Both the position numbers and the translations under genes were made by a program. Below the pieces are notes generated by a model. That model saw only the letters and a program-made list of their open reading frames with translations, ran no database searches and was not told the origin of the DNA. From positions 2,607,955 to 2,671,954 of the forward strand of contig NW_020653200.1 in the NCBI RefSeq assembly GCF_003589595.1: a DNA stretch of 64,000 nucleotides, given 5' to 3'. The stretch comes from Hyposmocoma kahamanoa (lineage: Eukaryota > Arthropoda > Insecta > Lepidoptera > Cosmopterigidae). This document shows positions 37,254-58,680 of this stretch, one piece after another. Within the stretch, counting starts at the first letter, position 1; each line of letters opens with the position of its first letter.

Positions 37254-37990
37254 CCAGGGCCAGAAATGGGCAAGTGCCCTGATTTTAACCCGGCGTTTTG
37301 TTAATGACGGTTTTAAATCGGGTTACGACCCATTGATGCCCGAAATCGAGGGCGAAAAAGTTATTTACAACTAAATATTTGTTGTAAATCGAGTTTTGTT
37401 GAAAGAACGATGGCGAACTATACATTTTTGTTTTCATGATTTATATGCGTCTGGTGATATTTTCAAAAATTTGTGAAAATATTTAATTTGAGTATTTTTT
37501 AGAATATTTTAAGACTTTATTTTCAAACTTATACAGGCCTTTAGTATACTTGAAAAACCTAAAGGATTTCTATTATTCTATCTTGTAATTATGACATTTG
37601 AAGACGTTAAAGAATTATTTTTAACAATGATTTCGCTATTGTTCTTTAATGATATTATTACAAAATGTTTATTGCTTTCTGATCTAGACGATTCGATTTG
37701 CCTTTCTTTCGCACTGAAATGAATCGATACAAAATATCGTTATATCGATTTTATGTGATACAATCGATTTTGTAGTGCGAAGCTAAAGGATTGCGTAGTA
37801 GGTGTTGTGTGGTATTAAATCTATGGGTGGCTCTTTGGTCTTAAAAAGATTTTTTACATCGAAATTTGGAAAATAAGTATGGTATTACTCCAAATGCCGT
37901 ATTTACCGTTAACGCCAACGTTTTTGGGCAGAAATGAGAAATAAAACCCGGGCGAGTTAATTGGGTTTTAATCCACTGCCCATCTCTGCC
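37254..37990. mobile_element. hAT-like non-autonomous element
   Basis: Left end CAGGGCCAGAAATGGGCAAGTGCCCTGATTTTAACCC pairs with the complement of the right end (gggttttaatccactgcccatctctgccc), typical of short hAT-type inverted ends. No transposase frame is visible. It abuts the foldback element that begins at about 37991. Assignment to hAT is by appearance only. Confidence 0.5.
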
Positions 37991-38842
37991 CACGGCTATG
38001 GGACACGAAGGGAAAATGCTTTAGATAGGATATTTTGTTTCATCGACTTTTTTTAAGTAAGTAATACTGTATTCAAAGATTTTTAAAATTTACATGCCTC
38101 ATCTAGGAATCGAACCGACCAAATGTGGAAAATGTATTTTAAATCGGTCGAAAAAGTTGAATATAAATGAATTAATTTCTTATAAACGGCAAAGTATCTT
38201 AATTTAAAGGAAGACCATGAAATTTTTAAAATTTATTTTTAAGTTTAGGAAAATAATTACAATGTTTTACTGTCGATATTCGCGCCTTTAAAAATATGTG
38301 CTATAGCTTTGTAATACTCATGAACCACTTCCTTCCACAGTTTATTTATAAGTGCATCATAAAAGTTATAATAATCTTGTATTTAAACGCATTTTTTAAA
38401 ATAATATCAAGTGATGGGACAAGGCGTGTGTCTATTTATCGATTTCCGGGGATGAGCATAAGAAGATATTTGGTAATGTGGACGAGTTAAAAACGGAATT
38501 GATGCGTGTTATTTCCATTGAATATTCATCGTAAAAAGGTACGAAAATCTACGGACAACGAATTTATCAAGAATTTGCGTTCAAGAATATAGACCACATT
38601 TTGAACAACTACCGTAGATACATTGGTAGTTTCAACTTTGTTTCTTATTTGAATAAATTGCATAGTATACCCTTTCGATCGGCATCATTTAAGGATTTTT
38701 GTCCACATTCGGTCTATTCGATTCACATTATGAGACAAGCAACATTTTTTAAATCTTGAAAGCAGTATCACTTACTTTTAAAAGTAATGTTTGCATGAAG
38801 TAGATAACCAATCTACAATACTTATGTCCAGTAGCGATGCGG
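37991..38842. mobile_element. Foldback element F, long copy
   Basis: The left arm (cacggctatgggacacgaagggaaaatg … aagtaagtaatactgtattcaaag) matches the reverse complement of the right arm (ctttcaagcagt... region 38750-38842). The same arms form the shorter element at 52874-53176. The interior adds about 500 bases of AT-rich DNA. Confidence 0.6.
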
Positions 38843-41638
38843 CGATTTCGGATCGGTAACAAAATCGGTCGCTATTTCCGACTCGGACGCCACGTCGTAT
38901 ATATAAGTGTTCCTACAATTATATGGTACGAACGCCTTCCGGTAGTCGGATCAGACTATCGGATGGAAAAAACGGACGTGTATTGTCGCACTAAATTGAT
39001 AAGCACTCAACCACAAGTGTCGCATAACCGGTAGATGGCCTGTATCGTACATACGCATTTAGAAATCCTTGACTTCGACCTATGAAGGCAGGTTGCTATC
39101 AAACATAATATATCTTCTGTAAGAGAAAAACAAGCAGTTTATAATGATATTTTCCGCTGTATTAAATGTAATTCCACGGGGTCAACATAGCATAGTCCAA
39201 AATAATATCATAATGTGTAATAATAATCGCCTTTCGTGAATTATATTATATTAGGCAAATCATGTACATCCAATAACTGCCTTTTAAACCGGCAAGACTG
39301 GTTTCGTCTCAATCGACTTAACATAAAAAAATTGTAACCGATATTTTTTATCTTATCTCTAACTAGATAGATAACAAGCAATATGCACTCAATATCCGTA
39401 TGAAGCGACTATTTGTAACGACGACAGAATGTTAGCGGAAATTTAAGGATGTTTCATCATTATCAACTGGTAATTAAAAATGCAGAGCACACACAAGTCA
39501 TGCACGGTATAAACAGCCCGATATAAATTTTCTTATTTCAACAGTTTCAATTTTGGAGTACATTTGAGTAACTACTATACAAAGTTATTAAGTACATATA
39601 TGAATTGTTACGGGTATTCGATTATCAAAGCGTGATGAAATATTTTACTCATAACACCTATTTAATAAGAAATTGAATTATACAGAAAACATTACATAAT
39701 ATCACTGATTGCAACCTTCCAAGTAGGTGCCAGTACATCGATGGTGCAGACTGTATTTCTCGTAGCGGACTTTTTAGTGAAAGTCGTCGGCATCTCGCTT
39801 AGTATAACGCTTTCACTATATGCACACGGGTCTCTTCTGGGTTACTTGCTACTGCATATTTATAAGCAATAGTAAAATAAAATACGCATTGTGTGAGTCA
39901 TGTTCACGAAGTGCAAAATTAGCGACGAGTTGAACAAATACATAATAAGGGTACTTAAATTAATTAGGTAACCGAGAAAGTGGGAAAACCATGCGGTATA
40001 GTCACGAGTATTTTACGAGTGGGTACTAATTACAAGACGTGTATGAATTGGTGACGGCAGCAGATTGTTAATTTTCTCAGCATTGGAAACCGTAACATGT
40101 ATCGCCAGATAATTTTATTATGAAAATTAGTGATCGTTCGGCAGATACGGACGATAAGATGATTCGATAAGCAAATATGAATATCACATCTCTAATAACC
40201 ATATTTCGAAGTTAAAGAAACTTTAAGATATCAAATTCTAGTACATTTTTCCACTAACTACATACAGTTTTACGTCAAAATGGACTCTGTGAAAGCTGTG
40301 AATGATGAAAACCTACTAGCCCAATTAATCCGACAAGAATTTAAATGTTTATTAGTTCGCAGTTTAACTGATTACCTACATGTTAATTGGAAACACTTAA
40401 AAAACACGTAAAAACGCTTCTTCTTTTTGAAGTACAGAAACTTACGAAATATTCCGCGTTTTATGCAATTCTTCAAGAATATAAATGAATAGTACAAGGC
40501 TATTTATGTAATTACTTGCTACTGACAGATACCTAATAACTGCTGTACAAGTAGTGATTCTGAAGTGCCAGTGACCTGGTTAACAGGACAACGAAATTTT
40601 ACATAATGAGGCTTATACCATCTGGCAGGGCCAAGGTTACCCATACAGCAGTAACATTAGGCATTAATTAAATTATGAGCCAAATTCTTTTACCAGGGAA
40701 AATCTAAACTGGCTCCACCCTAGATCTTAAGGAGTACAGTTTTACATATGATTTTTTTTGGATCAAATAAGAAATTGCATTTAAAATAAAGGTCATAAAA
40801 AAACAAAAACTTGTGTACATTTTTAAAAATATCTTGCAGGCACACAACTGGCTGTTTGTACCAGGTTATATTATTTAATGAATGGTATAATATAATATTG
40901 TATTATTATAAAATGTACATGTTTTGAATAACTTATACCAGTAAGATTGTCAGAGTTGTGATAGTTGTGAACAATACTGTAAACAAACTGTCCAATATAT
41001 AATGTATATTATATGCTAGCACAAAGTATGTGCAAACAAATACTCATTACTAAAAACATTCAAGTTCAATGCACTCATCTACTGTATTTATGTGTTTAAT
41101 CACATGTCTGAATATTGCAAGATTTTTTATATTGTAAAGAGGTACATATTTTGTAAACTACAGTTCTTGAGAGATGAGTAAGTAACAATGTTAGTTAGGA
41201 TATAACTTTCCAGTTACCTACTACTTACTATTTAATATGTACAGTGGGGGCACAGCCAGAATGTAGTCTTAAAATTGTAGGTACACTGAGCAGCTAAAGT
41301 TAATCATTCGCAGTTATATTTTGGAACATTGAAAAAAATAGTGTTAATAACAATTTACATTTATCCTTTATTATCCTTAATTCCGTTTTGGAATGATCGT
41401 GATGTTTCGCAGAAAAACAATGTGCGCATCTATAACTACCACAAAAGCAGAGAAACATTAACATTCAGCAGCATTCTAAAACCCAAAAAGCATAGTAGCA
41501 CTACATTGTTACCTCGGAATAGGATATAACAAAATTACTAATGAAAATACCACAAGATAATACAAAGGTATACATGTACGGGGAAAATAAATCAATTTAA
41601 ATAAGTAAAAGTATAATTTTAAGTAAATAAGTACTCAC
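38843..41638. other. No supportable gene
   Basis: AT-rich DNA with short frames lacking resemblance to known proteins. It would be the long first intron of TTC39 if either candidate 5' exon further right is correct. Confidence 0.35.
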
Positions 41639-41800
41639 ATGTCTTTTCCCGTACGAATTAGAAGAAACGAATGTTCTGCATGGATCGTGCTAAACCGCAG
41701 TTTTTAATCAATTTTAAATTATTTACCTAGTACAATTAAACATGATATAACAATGCACGATATCAATGACTTCCACACACTACCACGACTGTAACATTAT
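41639..41800 (-). other. Candidate 5' UTR exon of TTC39
   Basis: On the minus strand a strong donor (CAT|GTGAGT, intron from 41638) ends a stretch in which no useful start codon stays open, as expected of an untranslated leader exon. It lies on the right strand upstream of the TTC39 acceptor at 35652-35651. The 5' boundary given is only nominal, since no transcription start is visible. It competes with the candidate exon at 42871-42976; both could be real as alternative leaders. Confidence 0.3.
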
Positions 41801-42870
41801 GACAAAATACTCAATGCTGCTCTGCCTGGCGTCCACAATGATGAATGAAATCTTTGACAGTGTGTCGAGTTGACAGTTGCGTTTGGCAGCGATCACACAT
41901 GTCAATATTATGATTGATCCAAATTATCATGATGCATATACAATAATATTATTTTGCTACTTAAGAGTGCAAAAATAATAGTCACACCCGTTGACCTACC
42001 AACAACACCTGTAATAAAGTAATATTACTATTATCCATGGTGGTGTTTCATATCATTGTTAAGTCTTTTTTATTTAATTTTAATAAATTTTCTGTTTATT
42101 AATTCTTTAGTTATAAGCATTGACTTACAAATAAAAATTATAAGACAATGGTTATAAGAAAGAAAAGTAAACCTTATACCGCTGCAACATGGTTGTTTCT
42201 TTGTGGAGAACTAAGTAAACATCGCGAATTCAACAACGTTTAACTGTTGACCGCTAGATGGCAGCGTTTTATTTGAAATTACAATAAAAATCAAAATATC
42301 GTAACTGGCAATAGTAGGTACCTAGGTACTGACTTTCAACGATAAGAGGATAAAGTTTAAATTATATTAACAGTTCAGAATTTGTTTTATCTTTTTAAAT
42401 TAGAAACTATGATCAATTATTATCAAGATTTCATAGTGTTTAACATAATGTGATTGTGTGAGTTTAGGCGACAGCAGTTTTAATAGTAATCGAGACTTAG
42501 GCACTTTCAATGCTTTTTCCTCCGTGGTATAAATTCGTCAATAGTGGTGATATTTTTTTGAGACTTTTTAATGCTAATATTACCAAACTTATAGATTTAA
42601 TTCTTGGCACTTACTTTGTTATAATAAGTAAATTATGATACCGCACGTTGCACAAATTCAATATTATATAACTGCTTGTGCTAGTAAAACGTGATTGTGC
42701 CTTGAACTGAACTATAGACGTACCTACTTAATTGTTACATAAATAACAACAATATACATTATAACAATATACATTGTAACAAAGCAACTGCGAACGTGAA
42801 GAGGCTTTTATGCATAAGGCATGACCGTCTCCTAGAAATTGCTGAGGCTTCTCTTTGGCGCCTATCATAC

Positions 42871-42976
42871 TATCAATAGAAGAGTGTATCAGCGGCAGAT
42901 TCGGAATGCGGGGCGCCGCCGCCGCTGCGGGATTTTGATTATGTTTTGTTTTGTCTATGACTGTCATGTCGTTCAT
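42871..42976 (-). CDS. Candidate 5' coding exon of TTC39 (or separate gene), head-to-head with the zinc-finger gene
   Basis: On the minus strand an ATG at 42976 opens a frame beginning MNDMTVIDKTKHNQNP, then five alanines, PRIPNLPLIHSSID, up to a GTATGA donor at 42870-42869 in phase 1. That phase fits the acceptor of the first TTC39 exon (35650): the join would read ...IDSEMALRQES, extending TTC39 by 36 residues. The start lies only 134 bases from the ATG of the divergent zinc-finger gene. The composition looks like coding sequence, but no family is recognised and the fit could be chance. Without splicing the frame runs to a stop at 42728. Confidence 0.4.
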
Positions 42977-43110
42977 TTCGTTTTCCCATTCATTTGTACT
43001 TTTTCTCTGCAGTAAAACTTCAAGAAACGGATTTGTGCTATACAGATATAAAGTGAAAATGTTTATTTTTCATTGGGAAATGATAGTGGAACAGAAGTAA
43101 AACTAAAGTC
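42977..43110. promoter_or_regulatory. Possible bidirectional promoter/5' leader between the zinc-finger gene and a minus-strand start
   Basis: These 134 bases separate the zinc-finger ATG at 43111 from a divergent candidate ATG at 42976. In-frame stops precede the plus-strand ATG, supporting it as the true start (aagtcATGGCC). No TATA box is clear. The two-way arrangement depends on the minus-strand candidate exon being real. Confidence 0.3.
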
Positions 43111-53362
<10,252 letters not shown>

Positions 53363-55774
53363 GTGGGTACAATACAAGTAACCATAATAAGCTCATCTGT
53401 CATTAAACATACATTCAGCAATTGTATTTCGGTTAAGCGGCGGGAGAAAAAGGGATTTCAATTATATTTTCACCTCAATAGCTCGGAAAGATTTTCTTTC
53501 TCATTAGAAATCTGCGCGCAAAAGCGTTTTATGCACGCTAGCGTGGAAAAGGTTTTTGAAATTCGAACTTGACGATGGACTGCGGTGCACCTAACTTTTT
53601 CTTTCGATGAAAAAAATAATAATGGCGTGTTTAACTACGCGATTTGTCGTATATTATTTATTTATGTAATATAAATCCGTTGTTATATTTTATTCTTATT
53701 ATTGTAGACAATAAATTGACAATGATAACTAATTGTGTTTATTAAATTATTTTAATTCGTCGAAGAACTAAAATAATTTCAATAATCACTTAATCACACA
53801 AAATAAAAGTACGAGTACGAATAAAAGTTGATGAGGTGTAAATTCAGAACACATCCGAAGATACTTTTTATTTTAATAAAAAAAACTGATGTTTCATAGT
53901 TCAACTGTTTTTCTTTCATCTACCATTTTCCTCGCTATAGTGAGGTAAAAAGTTGTGTCTCGTGTCTTGAAGTACTCGTAGCGAGCTCAGGAATCCATTT
54001 TTATTCTTTGCTTATTCTTCTTTGAAGTCATAAATCAACGACGACAACATCTTAAACTCACAACTCCAGCCCAAATTTACAGGTTATTGACCTTTCGTTT
54101 TTACCAAATAAATCAATGCGTATCGTCACAGATAAGTAACTATGATAGTTTTTCTTCCTTATAATAAGATATCTAATGGTCTGTTTGTCTAGCAATTTTT
54201 ATCTGCAAGTTATGTTTTGTCATCTCAATGAGTCGTATAGGTCCGTAATATCAGTCGCAGTTACAATTTATTACCAAACCACACGGAATGTTGATTCCCT
54301 ACCGAAACGCACGCGCAATATTGTACAATTTTGAATTGTTTTCCCACAACGTGGGGACCTTTCACCTCATTTATTTCTGGTTATAAATGGAAATTAAAAC
54401 ACTTTCGACTTCGTCCTGGAGAATTGTATATTTTATACTATAGTATTTTTCATATTTGCGGAACGGCTGAATGAGTAATTCAGTTCGCAGAGTGATATAT
54501 ATATATATATAGAGAGAGTGGATGCCAATCCACTCATATTGCTCACTCTGCCATCTCTTCACCATCTTCCTCTATGGTATCTTAGACGATATCATGTATG
54601 TATGTATATGCACGTCATTAAGACATTGGTAATTTGGCAAATTTGTTCGTTTTGTTACTCTGTTCATTTTATATTTTGGTCATTAGTCCCCGAAAGTCTG
54701 TAGTCTTGTCCAACTGGTTCAGAAAATGGTTCGTTGTATCCCTTCTTGCAACAATAAGTTCATCCTTAGTATTTTCATATCATTTTAATAGTGGCGGTTT
54801 AGGCAAGAGTGCTACGATGCTTTTGTAGTAGGTACATTCGTGAAGAGAAAACTAGCGAATATGGTATTTTGCTTGTGGAAAGATTTGGACGTTCGTTTTG
54901 TAGCTTTGTCAAAGTTTGACATAACTGAAAATTCCATGAGTGGTAAAAATATTCTAACTATTCGTTTTCAATAATCTTTAATAAAACACATATTATACAG
55001 TAATTTGTCTTGAGTGCAACTACAATTCGATAAGTTTAAAAGACAATAAAAAAATCACGGAAAATGAAAAAAGATTATAAAATTACATATTTTTACTATA
55101 TTTTGTTAAGTTATCGACACGATCTTCCATTAATATCGAAAAGTATAGGAAACGCTACATTTGGAAAGATAAAAGTCCAATTAAAGGGACCTTTTGTCGG
55201 AACCTTTCCAGTAATCCTATTACGGGGCAACTTGTACGGACTATTGAGAATGTATCCACACGCTTTTTGTCACAAATTATGAAAGCTACATATAGGACAA
55301 AATCTCGTTCTGTTGTTCGATTCGGGTTGATATGTTGTCAATAAAAATGAAAAGAAGTCGGTCGACAACTGAGTTATTGTAAGGTTCTGAATCGACCCCC
55401 AGATAGGATACAAAACAACAGTGGTATCATTAAAGTAATAAACCAGTAAGTGCTCGTCGAAGGAGCTCAAGTTTTCTTTAAGTTATCAATTATAAAACTT
55501 TAGTTTTTAGGTAGTAATTCATTCGTGCCATATTTTTGTTGGAACAGAACGCCACCAAGTGTAGAAAAAACCAGGATAAAAGATCGAAAACCATATATTC
55601 TGGTGTGTTTATTATAAAGACACATGAGCGAACACAATTTGTTTTTGTATGAGAACATAACTCTTCTTTCAAATTTAAACACATAACAAATAATCTATTG
55701 GCTATAACTTTTGTGAAGTGCATAGTAAACTATTTCGACAAATTCTTCCTTTATATTCACCATATGATTTTAGT
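53363..55774. other. No exon seen right of the last zinc-finger exon
   Basis: The zinc-finger gene must continue because its last exon ends inside a finger, but no acceptor followed by a matching C2H2 half was found here. AT-rich DNA with one microsatellite. Confidence 0.35.
54496..54522. repeat. (TA)n(GA)n microsatellite
   Basis: gatatatatatatatatatagagagagtg, a short compound repeat in the interval right of the zinc-finger exons. Confidence 0.8.
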
Positions 55775-56060
55775 AGCAGTAGAACTTCTTGTCGTAAATT
55801 GAACCTTACTTATTTCTGCCGCTAACCAAAAATGTGAGCATTACTGTGTATCGGTTTTGAAGGCTCAGGGTGCTAGTGAAATTACAAGGCACATGGGACT
55901 TGTCAATTAGTCTCATGTCAGGCGCAGTAGCAGTGTCCCTCAGATCATTGCGATTTAAAGCTCTGAGTGGCACTGCACCTGTTATGGACAGGCGTGTCGC
56001 TTAACACCATGCGCACGACTTGTTCGTCCTGTTACTTGATATCATAAAATAAAAGTAAAT
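55775..56060 (+). repeat. Retroposon family A, copy 5
   Basis: Nearly the full family core: cttacttatttctgccgc, cattactgtgtatcggttttgaagg, cacatgggacttgtcaa, cagatcattgcgatttaaagctctgagtggcactg, ending tacttgatatcataaaataaaag. Confidence 0.7.
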
Positions 56061-56092
56061 ACTTGTCTCTTTTATGTGGTAATTTTTTCTGA

Positions 56093-56375
56093 CGACCTCG
56101 ATAGCCTAGCGGTTTGCATTGCGGGCACCGGGTGTGGAGCTCCCGGGTTCGATTCCCAGTAGGGTAAATTTTGGAAATAAACCTATCTAAATTGGTTCAG
56201 GTCTGAGCGTTTTGGATAGTGCCCTAGAGTGAATTGCGTTGCTCTGGTACTCGGAGAATTAACTGGTGTGGCATGTTGGTTGACTCGGCGCATTATTATT
56301 CTTCCAGTCCGAAGTGGAAGTCAATAGTCATATTTTGAGACGGCCATGGTTATGGCGACCGTGACTATTTGGACT
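56093..56375 (+). repeat. tRNA-derived SINE family 2, copy b (fuller)
   Basis: Head cgatagcctagcggtttgc (A box) and cgggttcgattcccagtag (B box), then aaattggttcaggtctgagcgttttggatagtgccctag and a longer body including ctggtactcggagaattaac and cggccatggttatggcgaccgtgac. It directly follows retroposon A copy 5. Confidence 0.65.
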
Positions 56376-57034
56376 GTTTCGGTTTTTCGTTATTTCCAAA
56401 TTGGTAATACTTTGTCGATTTGCTTCTCTTCTGCGTTTAAATAATTGTAAATAATGGTTATTTTAAAAAAATGGTACTTATCGGTAAATTTGTTGTTGAT
56501 TTTGTCTAAATGCTGTACAAAAGTAATTAAAAAAACTTCTCTTGAAACTATATAATTATTTGCGCAATTTTTTCTAGTTATTTTACTTAGCACAAGGAAT
56601 ATACGATTGAACAACAACAAGTACAAGGAATATAAGTGATAGACGATTGAAAGGTCTAGTAAAGATATCACCTCCATCCATGTTGTCTCTTGTTGTATAA
56701 AATATACTTACTTAAATATCCTGGAATAATTAAATTTTTCATTTCATTCCCAAACAGTGCAATGAAAAATGTAATTATTTTATAAGCAATTTTAAGTTTA
56801 AGTTATTTTTTAACTGTTCGTAGTAGATGTTGGGCTGATATATAATCATTCTGTTTTATCGGTATTTGTGTTCAGTTTTGATTTGTATTGTTGGTATAAG
56901 AAAATTTGGTTTGAAAAATCGGTATAGAAATGATAGTGACGGTTTATTGTCATATTAAAACAAAAGGCTAAAAAAAGTAACAGAAGTCTTGACACAATTT
57001 CCATCATTGTTAGTTTAGTTGACACTCAAGTATC

Positions 57035-57265
57035 AACTACAAATAACAATTATAGTGCCACTCAGTCTTTTAAATCGCAAATAGAAGCACTGCGCCCTTC
57101 TTCCTGTAACATAAGTTGAAAAATCTATTGTGCCTGTAATTTCACCAGCACTATTACTATTCGAAACCGGAACACAATAATGCTGATTACTGTTTGGCGG
57201 CAGAAATAGGTAAGGTGGCTGTACTACCCTGGACGAGCTCTTTCACAAGGAGCTCTACTGGTACT
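57035..57265 (-). repeat. Retroposon family A, copy 6, antisense
   Basis: The reverse complement carries agagctccttgtgaaagagctcgtccaggg, cttacctatttctgccgcc, gtgttccggtttcg, ggtgaaattacaggcac and a degraded right half. It is the only minus-strand copy in the window. Confidence 0.65.
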
Positions 57266-57384
57266 AAATTTTACTGCATTCACTGCAACGTTGTACTCTT
57301 TGTCTTCAAGTCCCGGTTAATGTAGTACTTCCTCTCAATAGTTATGTAATCGGTTCTGTCACTAATAAAACTACAAGACAAGTC

Positions 57385-58680
57385 TCAGTAGTTCAACACA
57401 GAATCGCATTAAACCTGTCAGAAACAGCTTTATGTTCATGTAACAAGAGCGAAAAAGACGTACGTTACGCGTCGGCAATCCGAGCGAATCTTTTTTACTC
57501 TTAACATACAACTTTCTGGTCGGTCAATTCCGCATTAATGAGTATGGTGGCTCTCGTAATTGTACTATCGAAGTACTGCGACTAAAGAAGGCTTGGTAGT
57601 CCGGTACCGGACCAACCAACCTACCTACTGAGGCAAAGAACAAGTATTCTTCATCCTGTAGTATGCCTTCATCGATTTTAAACACGTGTATTATTATTAT
57701 TATTTTCAAATAACTGAATAGTTATTGCATTTCACTTGTTTGAATTCTGAAAATGTGTTGTTGTTTCACTGGTTTTGAAAGGCGCGTAAAGGTTTTGAAG
57801 GCAGTTGTGCACCTTGAATTCTTAGACGCAATATTGCTTTTTTAAATTTGTATTTATTTTGAACATAAGATTGATCTTTTCGGACGTGGAGTGCAATATT
57901 GTTAGCTAATTAGACCGTTCAGATCATATTGGTTCTCACGGTGAAAAGAAGGAACAATTTTGGTGGTTTGTTGGTGTCCCATGTTTTTATTGTTTAAAAT
58001 TTTATCGTTCAAAATCTTTAAAAAAGATTACTTGACACACGCTTTTGCTCCAATGAAATCTACGTAAATCAGGTGACGAAGTTTGACGTATGTATCGATT
58101 GTTCGGCGCATCACATCGGCCTGCTTGAGCAAGTTCTCAAAGCCCAAGTTAATAGCGTCCAGTAGATTGACGCGGTTCCTTACCTACTCGTCAATATCAT
58201 CATATTGACATCATAATGACTTTCGACTTGACACGTAGGGGAAATGAATAACACTGGTCTTTTTACTCCAACTAATTGTGATACTGATAATCTATTGTGC
58301 ACTTTCAAATTGTTAGACTTGCGCGAGAAGCGACAGAAGCGGGAGAAATACTTCGCTTTCTATGTCTTTTCATGCGCAAGTCATGTCCTGTCGTGCTAGA
58401 GACGTTGATATTCAACAGTTGATAGGTTTTCTCTAGTCACAATAGTTCGGCTGTCTTGTCTGCTACCGAGCTACTAAGCCTTCTGTGAGTCAGTCAGTAC
58501 ATTTATGGACTCGAGAACGCATTACGCCGATCAGCAAAAGCTCATATCCATACAATAAGAGTGAAAAAGACGTGCATTTCGCGACCGCAATCCGAGCGGA
58601 AGCGCCACATCTTTTTCGCTAAAACATAAAGCTTTTTCTGACCTTCTCGAACTGATTCTTACTGTGTTGACTCCGTTTAA
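57385..58680. mobile_element. About 1.3 kb element with inverted ends of about 130 bases
   Basis: Left end: gtagttcaacacagaatcgc … gtcagaaacagctttatgtt … agagcgaaaaagacg. The reverse complement of the right end reads ggagtcaacacagtaagaatc … gtcagaaaaagctttatgtt … agcgaaaaagatg. The order of motifs is the same, so these are terminal inverted repeats, each with its own inner hairpin (ccgcaatccgagcg). The middle holds a 51-residue open frame (58028-58183). Superfamily not recognised. Confidence 0.5.
58028..58183 (-). CDS. Open-frame fragment of unknown family, 51 residues
   Basis: Minus-strand frame bounded by TAG (58186-58184) and TAA (58030-58028). It includes LLDAINLGFENLLKQADVM and DTYVKLRHLIYVDFIGAKA, a regular helix-like composition unlike random AT-rich translation. 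There is no ATG upstream and no good acceptor. It is probably a decayed transposon or captured gene piece inside the inverted-repeat element. I do not recognise the family. Confidence 0.3.
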   Translation of the reverse strand, partial: VRNRVNLLDAINLGFENLLKQADVMRRTIDTYVKLRHLIYVDFIGAKACVK

